The notes under the pieces are model-generated. The model was not told where the DNA came from. It made no database searches and was given only the letters and a program-made list of their open reading frames with translations. Positions 27,212-35,214 of a stretch of 55,352 nucleotides of DNA are shown one piece after another. Origin of the DNA: an uncultured Thermoguttaceae bacterium (GTDB lineage Bacteria; Planctomycetota; Planctomycetia; Pirellulales; Thermoguttaceae); NCBI GenBank assembly GCA_937951625.1, contig CALFBP010000072.1, positions 1 through 55,352 on the forward strand, read 5' to 3'. The translations under genes were made by a program, and so were the position numbers. Positions within the stretch are counted from its first letter, which is position 1. Every line of letters starts with the position of its first letter.

Positions 27212-28525
27212 TCACCATTCGATTGAGATGGCCGCGGTAGTGATTCCCGCTCCCACGGCGCAGAGGATGAGCTTGTCGCCGGGCTTTAGTTGCGGCTCCG
27301 CCTCGCAGATGGCTAGGGGGATGCTAGCGCTGGAGGTGTTCCCCACGTGTTCGATGTTCATGAAAAACCGTTCGAACGGCACCCCGCTGCGTTTCGCGGC
27401 GGCCTTGAGGATGCGGCTGTTGGCCTGATGAGGAATGATCCAGCGGGCGTCTTGTTCGGTCCAGCCGCTTTGGGCCAGGGTTTGGCGGATCAGGTAGGCG
27501 AAATTATCGGTGGCTGCGCGGAACAAGGCGTGTCCGTCCATGCGAATCCAGGGATCCACCTGCTCGTCGCCATTGAGAATCGCGTAGCCGGGCGACTCGC
27601 GGCGGGCCATTTGCAATTGAGGATCCGCGCTGAGGATGACGCGATGAATCCGGTGGCCCGACGTTCCCGAGGCCACAATCGCCGCCCCGGCCCCGTCGCC
27701 GAACAGAAAGTAGGCGCTGTGGTCCGAGGGGTCCAAGAGACGCGATTGCATCTCGACACCCACGGTGAGCACGTTTCGCGCCAGGCCGCTGAGGATCATC
27801 CCCTGGGCCATCGACACCGCGTATAACCAGCCGGAACACGCGGCGTTGAGATCGAACGCGGGAATCGACCGCAGACACAGCCGATCCTGCAAGATGCAGG
27901 CCGTCGAGGGCATCGCCATGTCCGGCGTAGTGGTGGCGACGATGATGGCGTCGATTTCCTTGGTGGCGATGCCCGACTTGCGGATCGCCTCCAAGGCGGC
28001 CTTGAACGCCATGTTCGAAGGCCTTTCCTCGCCGTCGGCCCAATGGCGCTGGCGAATGCCCGTCACTTGGTAGACATATTGCTCGGAAATCTCCGGGAAG
28101 CTGGCCACCAGTTCGGCGTTGGTCACCACCCGCGGCGGCAAATAGCCTCCCACTCCCAACAGAACCGTACCCTGCTCCTCCCGAGGCGCTAGCAGAGCCG
28201 GGGCAACGGCGGGAACCACGGCGGATTCCGGCCGGCTGGCGGCCGGGGGAATCCAGTCCCGCATGGCCGGGTCCGAGGTCTCGATTTCCATGACGGGTTC
28301 GCTGAGCGGGACGGTCTCGCCTTCCAAACGAAGCAGTCGGATCACCAGTCCGTCGCAGGGGGCCTCGAAATCGAACACCGACTTGGCGCTATCGACCTGC
28401 GCCAAGACGTCGCCCTTGCTGAAACGAGCCCCTTCGGCCACGTTCCACTCGATGATCGTGGCCTCGGTCTCGGCCGCGCCCTGGGCAGGCAAGTACAGGG
28501 AAATCTTGAAATACGTCTTCTCCAT
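27212..28525 (-). CDS. Lipoyl-domain / 3-oxoacyl-ACP synthase III (KAS III) fusion
   Basis: 437 aa. Residues 1-85 are a lipoyl/biotinyl domain (WNVAEGARFSKGDVLAQVDS, then AKSVFDFEAP with Lys48 as the predicted lipoyl lysine). A Pro/Ala linker (92-118) leads to a complete thiolase-fold KAS III: GVGGYLPPRVVTN, GIRQRHW, catalytic Cys230 in LNAACSGWLYA, His366 in IIPHQANSR, and Asn396 in HVGNTSSASIPLA. KAS III normally joins an acyl-CoA to malonyl-ACP. Here the fused lipoyl arm may supply the acyl group, charged by the E1 encoded just upstream. Start: ATG 28525; an in-frame TTG at 28561 is possible. The gene follows the E1 stop by 45 bp, so the two are co-transcribed. The domain calls are firm; the relay is inferred. 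Confidence 0.92.
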   Translation of the reverse strand: MEKTYFKISLYLPAQGAAETEATIIEWNVAEGARFSKGDVLAQVDSAKSVFDFEAPCDGLVIRLLRLEGETVPLSEPVMEIETSDPAMRDWIPPAASRPESAVVPAVAPALLAPREEQGTVLLGVGGYLPPRVVTNAELVASFPEISEQYVYQVTGIRQRHWADGEERPSNMAFKAALEAIRKSGIATKEIDAIIVATTTPDMAMPSTACILQDRLCLRSIPAFDLNAACSGWLYAVSMAQGMILSGLARNVLTVGVEMQSRLLDPSDHSAYFLFGDGAGAAIVASGTSGHRIHRVILSADPQLQMARRESPGYAILNGDEQVDPWIRMDGHALFRAATDNFAYLIRQTLAQSGWTEQDARWIIPHQANSRILKAAAKRSGVPFERFFMNIEHVGNTSSASIPLAICEAEPQLKPGDKLILCAVGAGITTAAISIEW

Positions 28526-28570
28526 GCAATTTCTCGACAAACGCGGCCACCTGCTTCTCAATCGCTACCG

Positions 28571-30772
28571 TCAATGCTCGCCCAGCATCTGCTCGATCGC
28601 CGCGACAATGCGGCTGGCGTTCGGACGATAGTAGGTTTCCAATTCGGGGGCGAAGGGGACGGGGACGTCGGGCGAGGCGAGAAGGCGCGGGCGGCACTTC
28701 CACGTCATGCCGCCGTGGCGCACGACCCAGGAGATCACATGATTGCCCAGACCGTGCGTGGCCCCGCTCTCCTGCACCACCAACAACCGGCCCGTCTTCC
28801 GCACGGAATCAATGATTGGTCCCAAGTCCATCGGTTGCAGGACAAACGGATTCCACACCTCCACGGCCTGCTCGAACCGTTCCGCGGCAGCCACGGCCTC
28901 GTGGACCATCGCCCCGAAGGCCACCACCGTCACCTGGTCCCCTTCCACGTAGCACCGGGCCCGCCACACCGCCTCCAAGTCCCCGTCGAACTCGATCTCC
29001 CCCACTTTGCTCCAGTAGAGGAGCTTATGTTCCAGGACCAGGCAGGGGTTGGGGTCGTAGAAACCAGCCAGCAAGGCCTCGAAGGTCTCTTGCGGCGTGG
29101 CCGGATAGAGCATTTTCAGCCCCGGGAAACGGGACCAAAGCCCTTCATACTCGCCACTATGGAAGGCCCCCATGGTCAGCCCCCCGCCACACGGCAAACG
29201 CACCAACAACGGCGCCGGCGAACCGGAACGAAAATACCACGTTCCCGCATTCAACCCCAATTGCGTGACCGCCTCGGTAGAAAAGTCGGCGAATTGGAAT
29301 TCCACGATCGGCCGGGCGCCGATCTGCGAGGCCCCCAGGGCGAACCCCATGATCCCCGATTCGCTGATTGGCATGTCGATCACGCGATCCGGTCCGAACC
29401 GATCCACGAGACCCTTGCAGGTCTTGAACGCCGAACCGTAGACGCCGATATCCATGCCTACCAAGAACGCCTCGGGACAGTGCGCGAGGATGTATTCCAG
29501 CGCTAGTCGGACGGCATCGCCGTTTTTGACTTTCCGCACCGTCACCGATTGGATCGGCGGCGGTATCGCCGTGTCGAACACGTCCCATGCCTGCCTCGTC
29601 GGAGACGGTCGCCCGACCGCCATGGCCCTGGCCACTGCCTCGCGGACCTCCTCCTCGACCGCCGCCTCGATCTGGGCGACCTCGCTGTCCCGCATGCCGC
29701 AACGTTCCAGCAATTGTCGCCGCGCCCGGGGCAGCGGATCGCGGTCCAGAAACTCCCGCCTTTGATCCGCCGGCACATACTCCCCCTTGTCGTAGACCGC
29801 GTGCCCTTGCAAGCGGAGCGTCATGCACTCGAGGATCGCCGGTTGGGGCTCCGAGGCCATCGCCTCCAAAATGTCGCAGACGGCCGAATACACCGCCCAA
29901 ACATCGGTCCCATCGACCGTGCGGCCCGATATGCCGTATCCTTTCGCCCGATCCGAAAGCCGCTCGCACCGGTACTGAGCGCTGGTAGGGGTCGAGAAGG
30001 CGTAATGATTGTTCTCGATCAAAAACAGGACCGGCACGCGATGCACCGAGGCTAGATTCAGCGACTCGTGAAAATCACCTTTGCTCGATCCGCCGTCGCC
30101 GATCACGGCCAAGCCGAAGACCGGCTCCTTAGCTCGCCGGGCGGCCCAAACACCCCCTACCGCCAGGCTAAGCATTTGACCCAAATGGCTGATCATCGGG
30201 AATCGCCTCTGCGACGCATCCCCGTGATGGACATTGCCTTCCCGGCCATGAGTCGGGCTTTCTTCGTTCGCAAGGTATTGACAGAGCAGTTGATAGGGGC
30301 TCGATCCCCACAACAGGTGCGATCCGAAGTCGCGGTGCAGCAGACAGGCCACGTCACGCCCGGGCCGGAAGGGGATCGCCATGCCAATCGCGGTGGCCTC
30401 GTTGCCCACGCCCGTCGTTACCGTCCCTCTCACATAACCCTTGCGGTAAAGCTCCACCAACCGCTCTTCGAGCCTTCGGGAGAGGAGCATCCACGGGTAA
30501 GCGGCGAGATACAAGGCCTCGGCCGTGAGCCGCTGCGGAAATCGAGCTAGTTTCGAAGTCGCAGTATGCGGAAAATCAAGCCGCCACCCAACGCCGATGG
30601 CCCTAGCCTGAGGCGCCTCAACTGCTTCATCACTGGATCTGTGCGCGGAATGAGCGGACGCAGCGAGACGGGACCCAAATTTGTCGCTCGAATACGTCAA
30701 AAGCGATGCCCTGAAAAGGGGGTGTTGCCGCCACTTGCTCGATTGATGGGGCTCCGTAGCCGCCGCGGCCAA
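28571..30772 (-). CDS. Fused 2-oxoacid dehydrogenase E1 alpha-beta component
   Basis: Up to 733 aa in one chain. The N-terminal half is E1-alpha: MLLSRRLEERLVELYRKG, then the ThDP motif GDGGSSKGDFHESLN (225-239) to NN (254-255). The C-terminal half from about residue 400 is E1-beta: GMDIGVYGSAFKTCKGLVDR, MPISESGIMGFALG, VRLPCGGGLTMGAFHS, YPATPQETFEALLAGFYDP. It decarboxylates a 2-oxoacid and transfers the acyl group to a lipoyl lysine; it resembles the branched-chain/acetoin type but the substrate is unknown. No E2 or E3 is adjacent. The start is uncertain. TTG 30772 would be nearly leaderless from the predicted promoter; TTG 30700 with AGGG upstream fits better. Confidence 0.9.
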   Translation of the reverse strand: MAAAATEPHQSSKWRQHPLFRASLLTYSSDKFGSRLAASAHSAHRSSDEAVEAPQARAIGVGWRLDFPHTATSKLARFPQRLTAEALYLAAYPWMLLSRRLEERLVELYRKGYVRGTVTTGVGNEATAIGMAIPFRPGRDVACLLHRDFGSHLLWGSSPYQLLCQYLANEESPTHGREGNVHHGDASQRRFPMISHLGQMLSLAVGGVWAARRAKEPVFGLAVIGDGGSSKGDFHESLNLASVHRVPVLFLIENNHYAFSTPTSAQYRCERLSDRAKGYGISGRTVDGTDVWAVYSAVCDILEAMASEPQPAILECMTLRLQGHAVYDKGEYVPADQRREFLDRDPLPRARRQLLERCGMRDSEVAQIEAAVEEEVREAVARAMAVGRPSPTRQAWDVFDTAIPPPIQSVTVRKVKNGDAVRLALEYILAHCPEAFLVGMDIGVYGSAFKTCKGLVDRFGPDRVIDMPISESGIMGFALGASQIGARPIVEFQFADFSTEAVTQLGLNAGTWYFRSGSPAPLLVRLPCGGGLTMGAFHSGEYEGLWSRFPGLKMLYPATPQETFEALLAGFYDPNPCLVLEHKLLYWSKVGEIEFDGDLEAVWRARCYVEGDQVTVVAFGAMVHEAVAAAERFEQAVEVWNPFVLQPMDLGPIIDSVRKTGRLLVVQESGATHGLGNHVISWVVRHGGMTWKCRPRLLASPDVPVPFAPELETYYRPNASRIVAAIEQMLGEH

Positions 30773-30784
30773 TCCATGTTCGGC

Positions 30785-30813
30785 ATTGTAATGACCTCGT
30801 CGGACACTGTCAC
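30785..30813 (-). promoter_or_regulatory. Sigma-70-type promoter for the E1/lipoyl-KAS III operon
   Basis: On the minus strand GTGACA (30808-30813), a 17-bp spacer and TACAAT (30785-30790), 5 of 6 in both boxes. Transcription would begin near 30778, which argues against a start codon as early as 30772 unless the message is leaderless. Confidence 0.6.
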
Positions 30814-31080
30814 GTCCAATCTGCCTGGTTTCTCAAGACAGCGTCCAGCTTCTCTCCACGAAGGGTTCGACGGGTACACAAGGGCCACGAAAGGGCGCGG
30901 TCCGGAATACGGGCATGGCACGGTCGACGAATCGCAGGGGGTCGGCACGTATTGATTTTGGGTCACCGCCCGTTTCAGTTTTCGGTAGGCGTCGCCGATT
31001 TTGAACTGCCAGTCCACGCCCCGCTGCCTGGCAGGAGCGTGCAACAACACTCTAAGAGGGACTAGTTTGCACGCCCCGAC

Positions 31081-31149
31081 GGGTGCCACTGCTGACTTGT
31101 TCAGCAGTGCCTCTCGTAGAAGAGGTACGCCGTGGCCTGAAACGCTCCC
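31081..31149 (+). repeat. REP unit, extended 69-bp form (copy 1)
   Basis: GGGTGCCACTGCTG, loop, TTCAGCAGTG, then a second small palindrome CCTCTCGTAGAAGAGG followed by TACGCCGTG and AACGCTCCC. The same extended unit is repeated directly at 32668-32737. Confidence 0.75.
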
Positions 31150-31165
31150 CAATGTACCGGATTCA

Positions 31166-31307
31166 AAAAGGTGTCAGAACTATTGTGCCTTATCTGCCTT
31201 GCCAGCAAATAGTTCTGAGCCCTTTTCAATGTGACCCCTTTTCAAAGCATTGGGTCAGAGCTATTTGCTGACGGGGTGGGCAAGAGAAAATCTTGCTGAC
31301 ACCTTTT
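31166..31307. repeat. Nested inverted repeat, about 140 bp
   Basis: Outer arms AAAAGGTGTCAG (31166-31177) and CTGACACCTTTT (31296-31307) are perfect 12-bp complements. Inner arms CAGCAAATAGTTCTGAGCCC (31203-31222) and GGGTCAGAGCTATTTGCTG (31252-31270) pair with one mismatch and one bulge. The shape is that of a folded non-autonomous element. No coding content. Confidence 0.7.
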
Positions 31308-31665
31308 CGGCTCCAAATCCACTCCCAGGTAACGAGCCATCGCGTCACTTCTGCTCGGTCTTGCGGTTGTCGAAAACCGAGTTGGAGTAGACTTGCTTTA
31401 TAGCGGTCACCAAACTCCTGTGCGAGCTCGCCTCTTCGGACCTCATGGTGCCGCTTCGGCCACAGCTCTGACCAATCTCCTCCATGAGGTCGCAATGCCT
31501 CACAACGCTCATGCAGCCTGTGATCTGGCTACACCGGGAAAGTCTACCTTACCGGAATTCACCGCCCGCAAATCCGATTCATGCGGCCTGCTCCGAAAAA
31601 ACCGATCGCGTCGTGCGCGGTGGAGGGTTTTTCTTGCTTACTCGGTGCTTTTACGGTGAGTCACC

Positions 31666-31693
31666 TTGCAAAATACTTACAGAAGCGTAACAT
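31666..31693 (+). promoter_or_regulatory. Candidate promoter of the zincin-like gene
   Basis: TTGCAA (31666-31671), a 16-bp spacer and TAACAT (31688-31693), inside an AT-rich strip. Each box matches at 4 of 6. Confidence 0.3.
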
Positions 31694-31800
31694 ATGTCTA
31701 ACCGATATTAAATACAAACCTAACAAACACAAAACAGCGGCCAAAGCTGGCGGGGGAAGCTAAGCTTTTCGGGAACTAGTTTTTCGTTCGGATCGTAGCG

Positions 31801-32592
31801 ATGAACTTGCCGGGAGTGGCTCCGATCGATGTCCCGCTCAGAAGGCGAGCCGGTGTCTCATCGCGGCTAACCGTTTGGTGTCGCGGGCACCAGGCGGCGC
31901 TAGCTGGTTTGTCCGAATTACGGGCCGTTCCCGGCTACGCGCTGCGATGGACCGTGGTGATTTTGGCCCTATTGGGCGGATTCAGCCTGTGGGACGCCTG
32001 GGGCGACGGCGATATCCCAGGCTTCGGTCCGTTAATCTTGGCCGATCTCGATCCGCATCGCGTCTCGTCGCCGCATTGCATTTTGGAGCGGTCTAGCGAC
32101 GCGGAGCGTTGGTGCGGCCTGGCGCCGGCCTTGGCCATCCTGGACGAAGTCAACCCGGAGGTTGCGGCCTGGGTCCGGGATCGCCAGGCCCGAGGCAAGC
32201 TGGTCTTTTCCAACGGTTACACCCGCCCCGGCGACAATCGCTACTCCTTGGCACGTTACGATCATTTTCGCGGCGAACTTATCGTGCAGCGGGGTTTATT
32301 CGCAGAAGCGGATGGCCAGATCGCAGCGATTCTCTGCCATGAGTTCCGCCATTCCCGACAGAATGCTGCAAAATTGCTTCGGTGCGCCCTGTCGTTCGTG
32401 CTTCAAGGGGAGGGCGATCGCTCGATCCTCGAAAACGACGCAGAACTCTACGAGCGCGAGGCCGAGATCGCCATCTTCGGCGGCGGACGTTTAAGTGCTG
32501 CCGACGCCTGGGTCTGGCGGGCTGCCTCAGCTCGAAAGGTCCCAACGCACGCCACACTCGCTCAAGCCGAATCGGCGTTGGCTGCGCCTTAA
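31801..32592 (+). CDS. Membrane-anchored zincin-like putative metallopeptidase
   Basis: 263 aa, no family recognised. A membrane segment is at about 48-65 (ALRWTVVILALLGGFSLW). A soluble domain contains HEFRH (180-184), the HExxH zinc motif. Downstream Glu residues in DAELYEREAEIAI (213-225) could provide the third ligand. The segments NPEVAAWVRD and TRPGDNRYS precede it. The gene sits between two directly repeated REP units and has few upstream signals. Proteolytic activity is inferred from the motif alone. Confidence 0.6.
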   Translation: MNLPGVAPIDVPLRRRAGVSSRLTVWCRGHQAALAGLSELRAVPGYALRWTVVILALLGGFSLWDAWGDGDIPGFGPLILADLDPHRVSSPHCILERSSDAERWCGLAPALAILDEVNPEVAAWVRDRQARGKLVFSNGYTRPGDNRYSLARYDHFRGELIVQRGLFAEADGQIAAILCHEFRHSRQNAAKLLRCALSFVLQGEGDRSILENDAELYEREAEIAIFGGGRLSAADAWVWRAASARKVPTHATLAQAESALAAP

Positions 32593-32667
32593 CGGCGCTG
32601 GGTGTTCCTTGTAGGCCAGCCTTCTAACCCCCGCAGGCGAACTCACAGGCGTGGTGCCAAGACGCAC

Positions 32668-32737
32668 GGGTGCGACTGCTGGCTTGTCCAGCAGGTACCT
32701 CTCATAGAAGAGGTACTCCGTGCTCTGTAACGCTTCC
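32668..32737 (+). repeat. REP unit, extended 70-bp form (copy 2)
   Basis: Aligns along its whole length with 31081-31149, including the CTCTCATAGAAGAGGTAC palindrome and AACGCTTCC end, at roughly 85% identity by eye. Confidence 0.75.
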
Positions 32738-32777
32738 GAAGAGATCGTGGCTCAATGGTTACGCTGGGCGAGAATCC

Positions 32778-32806
32778 CACTCCTGGGCAAGCCAGCAGGG
32801 GTACCC
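32778..32806 (-). repeat. REP palindrome, inverted partner
   Basis: Minus-strand GGGTACCCCTGCTGG, loop, CCCAGGAGTG. With copy 2 it forms a head-to-head pair about 40 bp apart, the layout of a bacterial interspersed mosaic element. Confidence 0.65.
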
Positions 32807-32844
32807 GCGGCTGGACTCCGCCTAAATTGGGATACCTATTCCCC

Positions 32845-34044
32845 TTAGACTGGGACGCCTTTGAGCCGCGCGTACTGCGGCAGGGGGCCGACCAGCGGTC
32901 GGAGATACTCCAAGCATTCGCGCGTGACATCCAGGCCATCGGGGGTGATGAATGCGTCGGGCATGGGCTTGGCGCGGGCGGCGACCTCGGCCAAGGGCGC
33001 CGTTTCCAGCGACCAACGGTAGGGGGCGTTTGACTTGCGCACGATGCTGACCATCACGCCGCTTTGACCTTGGGCGGCCAATTCCACCGCCCGCCGCCCG
33101 CAGGCAAACGCCTCTTCCAGGTCGGTCTCGCTCATGCGGTCGGCGGCGCACATTTGGAGCGACTCGCAGACCTGGAATTCGCCCCGCCAACCGAAGGCGT
33201 CGCCGATCATGCGGTGCAGCATCATGGCCGCGCTCGTCCCGCCCATGGCCCCGAACTCCACGTTCTGGAACTTGTCGGTCGTCGTGGAGGCGCTGACCGG
33301 CCGTCCGTCGGCATAAGTGATTCCTTCGCCGCAGACGATGCTGCACCAGCCATGCCTCTCGTAACAGGCCTTCACGGCGGCGAGGAATCGCTCCCGATCA
33401 AAGGGCCGCTCGGGAAAGAGGATGATGTGCGGGGCGTCGTCTTCGGCGGTTCGGGCCAAGGCGCTGGCCGCCGGCAGCCAACCCGCCGAACGACCCACCG
33501 TCTGGAAAATCACATATTGATCCACCCGCTTCATGTCCCGAGCCAACATCCCCGCTTGTTTCACGGAGATGGCCACATAGCGGGCCGCACTGCCGAAACC
33601 GGGCGTGTGATCGGTCCCGTAGAGGTCGTTGTCCACTGTTTTAGGCACGCCAATACCGATCAACGGGTAGCCCTTTCCCCGGCAAAAAGTCTCCACACGG
33701 TGGATCGTGTCCATCGTGTCGTTTCCGCCAATCAGAAAGAAATAGCGGATGTCGTACTTTTGGAGCATGGCCAGGATGGGCTCGAAATCCGCATCGCGGA
33801 GTTTATGCCGCGAGCTGCCCAAGGCGGAGCTGGGCGTGGTGCGGAGTTGTTCGAGGAGTTCGGGCTCTTCGCGGCCGAGGTCGATCACCTCGCCCTGCAT
33901 GAATCCCTCGATGCCGAAACGCATCCCCAAAATGCGGCCGGACGCCTTCGCATCGCGCCAAGCCTGTACCACACCACACAAACTGGCATTGATGACCGTC
34001 GTCGGTCCCCCGCTCTGACCAATGATTGCGTTACCTTGAAGCAT
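32845..34044 (-). CDS. 6-phosphofructokinase, pyrophosphate-dependent type (PFK family)
   Basis: About 399 aa. Phosphorylates fructose-6-phosphate in glycolysis, reversibly if PPi-dependent. IIGQSGGPTTVINASLCG is the N-terminal nucleotide/PPi loop. FFLIGGNDTMDT replaces the GGDGS of ATP-PFKs, which favours PPi use, and GIGVPKTVDNDL is the catalytic PKTxDND motif. MGGTSAAMMLHRM is a less usual sugar-binding region. The ATG at 34044 (MLQGNAIIGQ) is chosen because earlier in-frame starts add unrelated sequence. It overlaps the end of the GAT-like gene by 14 bp, so translation is probably coupled. Confidence 0.88.
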   Translation of the reverse strand: MLQGNAIIGQSGGPTTVINASLCGVVQAWRDAKASGRILGMRFGIEGFMQGEVIDLGREEPELLEQLRTTPSSALGSSRHKLRDADFEPILAMLQKYDIRYFFLIGGNDTMDTIHRVETFCRGKGYPLIGIGVPKTVDNDLYGTDHTPGFGSAARYVAISVKQAGMLARDMKRVDQYVIFQTVGRSAGWLPAASALARTAEDDAPHIILFPERPFDRERFLAAVKACYERHGWCSIVCGEGITYADGRPVSASTTTDKFQNVEFGAMGGTSAAMMLHRMIGDAFGWRGEFQVCESLQMCAADRMSETDLEEAFACGRRAVELAAQGQSGVMVSIVRKSNAPYRWSLETAPLAEVAARAKPMPDAFITPDGLDVTRECLEYLRPLVGPLPQYARLKGVPV

Positions 34045-34789
34045 GGCTGATCCGTCCTGTCCAAACCAACAGATTGCGGAAAAACTCCGCGTACCAATTG
34101 CCCACTTCGATGAACCCGCCAGGGATTTCCTGATGTACGCGGCGGTCGCCCCAATCGACCAGCCCTCCGACCCAGTGCGGGGCCACGTCGGTGGCGAGGG
34201 CTGCCGTGCGCCCTTGCCCATGCGAGCCTACGACGAATAGCGGCACGGATTGACCCCGACGGAAATCAAACTCGCCGCCTTGCCGCCGCACCGAATAATG
34301 GACGGCCCAGAGCAGCGTCTGGGCGTTCGGCTTGGCGCTTACAAGATTGTACCCCCCGATGCCCGGGGGCTCGTCCCAAGGAAGGCCATCGAGGATCGGG
34401 TGCTCGCAAACCTTTTCTACCAGGCACGGTTGGGCCGAGTTGCGGCGGTCGTCGCGGTCCAACATTACGACGGGCAGCACCTCGGCCAACGGCGAGCGAT
34501 GGTACTCGCCCAAGCGACCAAAAAAACTCTCCCAACCGCCGAACATCGCCAGGCCCGAGCCGTTCTCCACGCACCGAGCAATGTGCTCCATCTCTCCGGC
34601 CCGGAATCTCGCCGAAGGGTAGTCGCTGACGACGTACAGGGCGTATTGGCGCGAAGCGAATTTTGCGTCGGGCGACTCCGAACTTGGCACGTGGTCGAAA
34701 GCCAGTCCGAAGCGAGACATTACCCCAATCAGGTAGCCAGCAGCTCCCTGAACCGTGTCATCTCCGAGGTAACAGATCCGAGTTTCCAT
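34031..34789 (-). CDS. Glutamine amidotransferase-like protein
   Basis: About 252 aa. The fold is predicted from RICYLGDDTVQGAAGYLIG, LYVVSDYPSARFRAGEMEHI, a glycine-rich turn GSGLAMFGGWESFFGR and LFVVGSHGQGRTAALATDVAPHW. Such proteins resemble DUF1355/class I GAT-like domains but lack the usual catalytic Cys, so it may bind a ligand rather than hydrolyse glutamine. ATG 34789 (METRICYLG) is used; the frame also opens at 34813. It is upstream of and overlaps the PFK gene, hinting at a link to sugar-phosphate metabolism. Confidence 0.65.
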   Translation of the reverse strand: METRICYLGDDTVQGAAGYLIGVMSRFGLAFDHVPSSESPDAKFASRQYALYVVSDYPSARFRAGEMEHIARCVENGSGLAMFGGWESFFGRLGEYHRSPLAEVLPVVMLDRDDRRNSAQPCLVEKVCEHPILDGLPWDEPPGIGGYNLVSAKPNAQTLLWAVHYSVRRQGGEFDFRRGQSVPLFVVGSHGQGRTAALATDVAPHWVGGLVDWGDRRVHQEIPGGFIEVGNWYAEFFRNLLVWTGRISHASR

Positions 34790-35214
34790 GGCGATGACCA
34801 CGCTCCCAAACAAAAACGAACGGAGGCTGTTCCTGTGCTCGGGGCTTGGCTAAACGCCCGCCGAATCGCTTGCGACCGAACACACCGGCAAGCGAACCTG
34901 TGAGTGGCCAATATACCAACTTGGCCCAACTGCCGGGAAGCCGCCTTCGCGCTGGAACGGCTCGCGGACCCTGCGGCCTGCCGGGCGCCACGGTCATTCG
35001 TCAAGGGGCGTGAGGTTACAGCGATCAGGGAAAGGGAAACATGCTCCGTTCTTTGCCCCCCATTTGTCGGCGCTGGCCGCAAGCCGTACTATTGTAAAGA
35101 ACGTGTCGATGGTTCGGGTTGGATCGCTTCCCAGGACGCTAGCGTTATTCTCGTTTTGCCACGGGGAGGTCTGGGGATTAGACTGGATAAATCAACCGAG
35201 AGGCGAGGGTATCC
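34790..35214. other. Divergent promoter region
   Basis: About 425 bp between the GAT-like gene (minus) and the phosphohexomutase gene (plus). A TATATT at the minus side near 34911 has no good -35. The plus-side promoter is listed separately. Confidence 0.35.
35156..35184 (+). promoter_or_regulatory. Sigma-70-type promoter for the phosphohexomutase gene
   Basis: TTGCCA (35156-35161), 17-bp spacer and TAGACT (35179-35184). The start codon at 35215 leaves a leader of about 24 nt, which includes the Shine-Dalgarno. Confidence 0.55.

Larger units (their letters stand above)
30773..31800. other. Repeat-rich intergenic region
   Basis: About 1 kb without a convincing gene. It holds the E1 promoter, one REP unit (31081-31149), a nested inverted repeat (31166-31307) and an AT-rich strip (31660-31740) before the zincin-like gene. 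A minus-strand protein-like stretch at 31226-31495 may be a relic but is too short to name. Confidence 0.45.

Noticed and set aside
31226-31495. An 89-aa minus ORF beside the inverted repeat
   Set aside because: It partly translates the repeat and has no recognisable domain. Possible relic only.
32740-32810. A tRNA-like stretch (TGGTTACG followed by GGGCGAGAATCCC)
   Set aside because: No acceptor stem, anticodon arm or T-loop can be folded around it; it overlaps the REP pair.
33064-34050. A 328-aa plus frame opposite the PFK gene
   Set aside because: Shadow frame; PFK motifs identify the coding strand.
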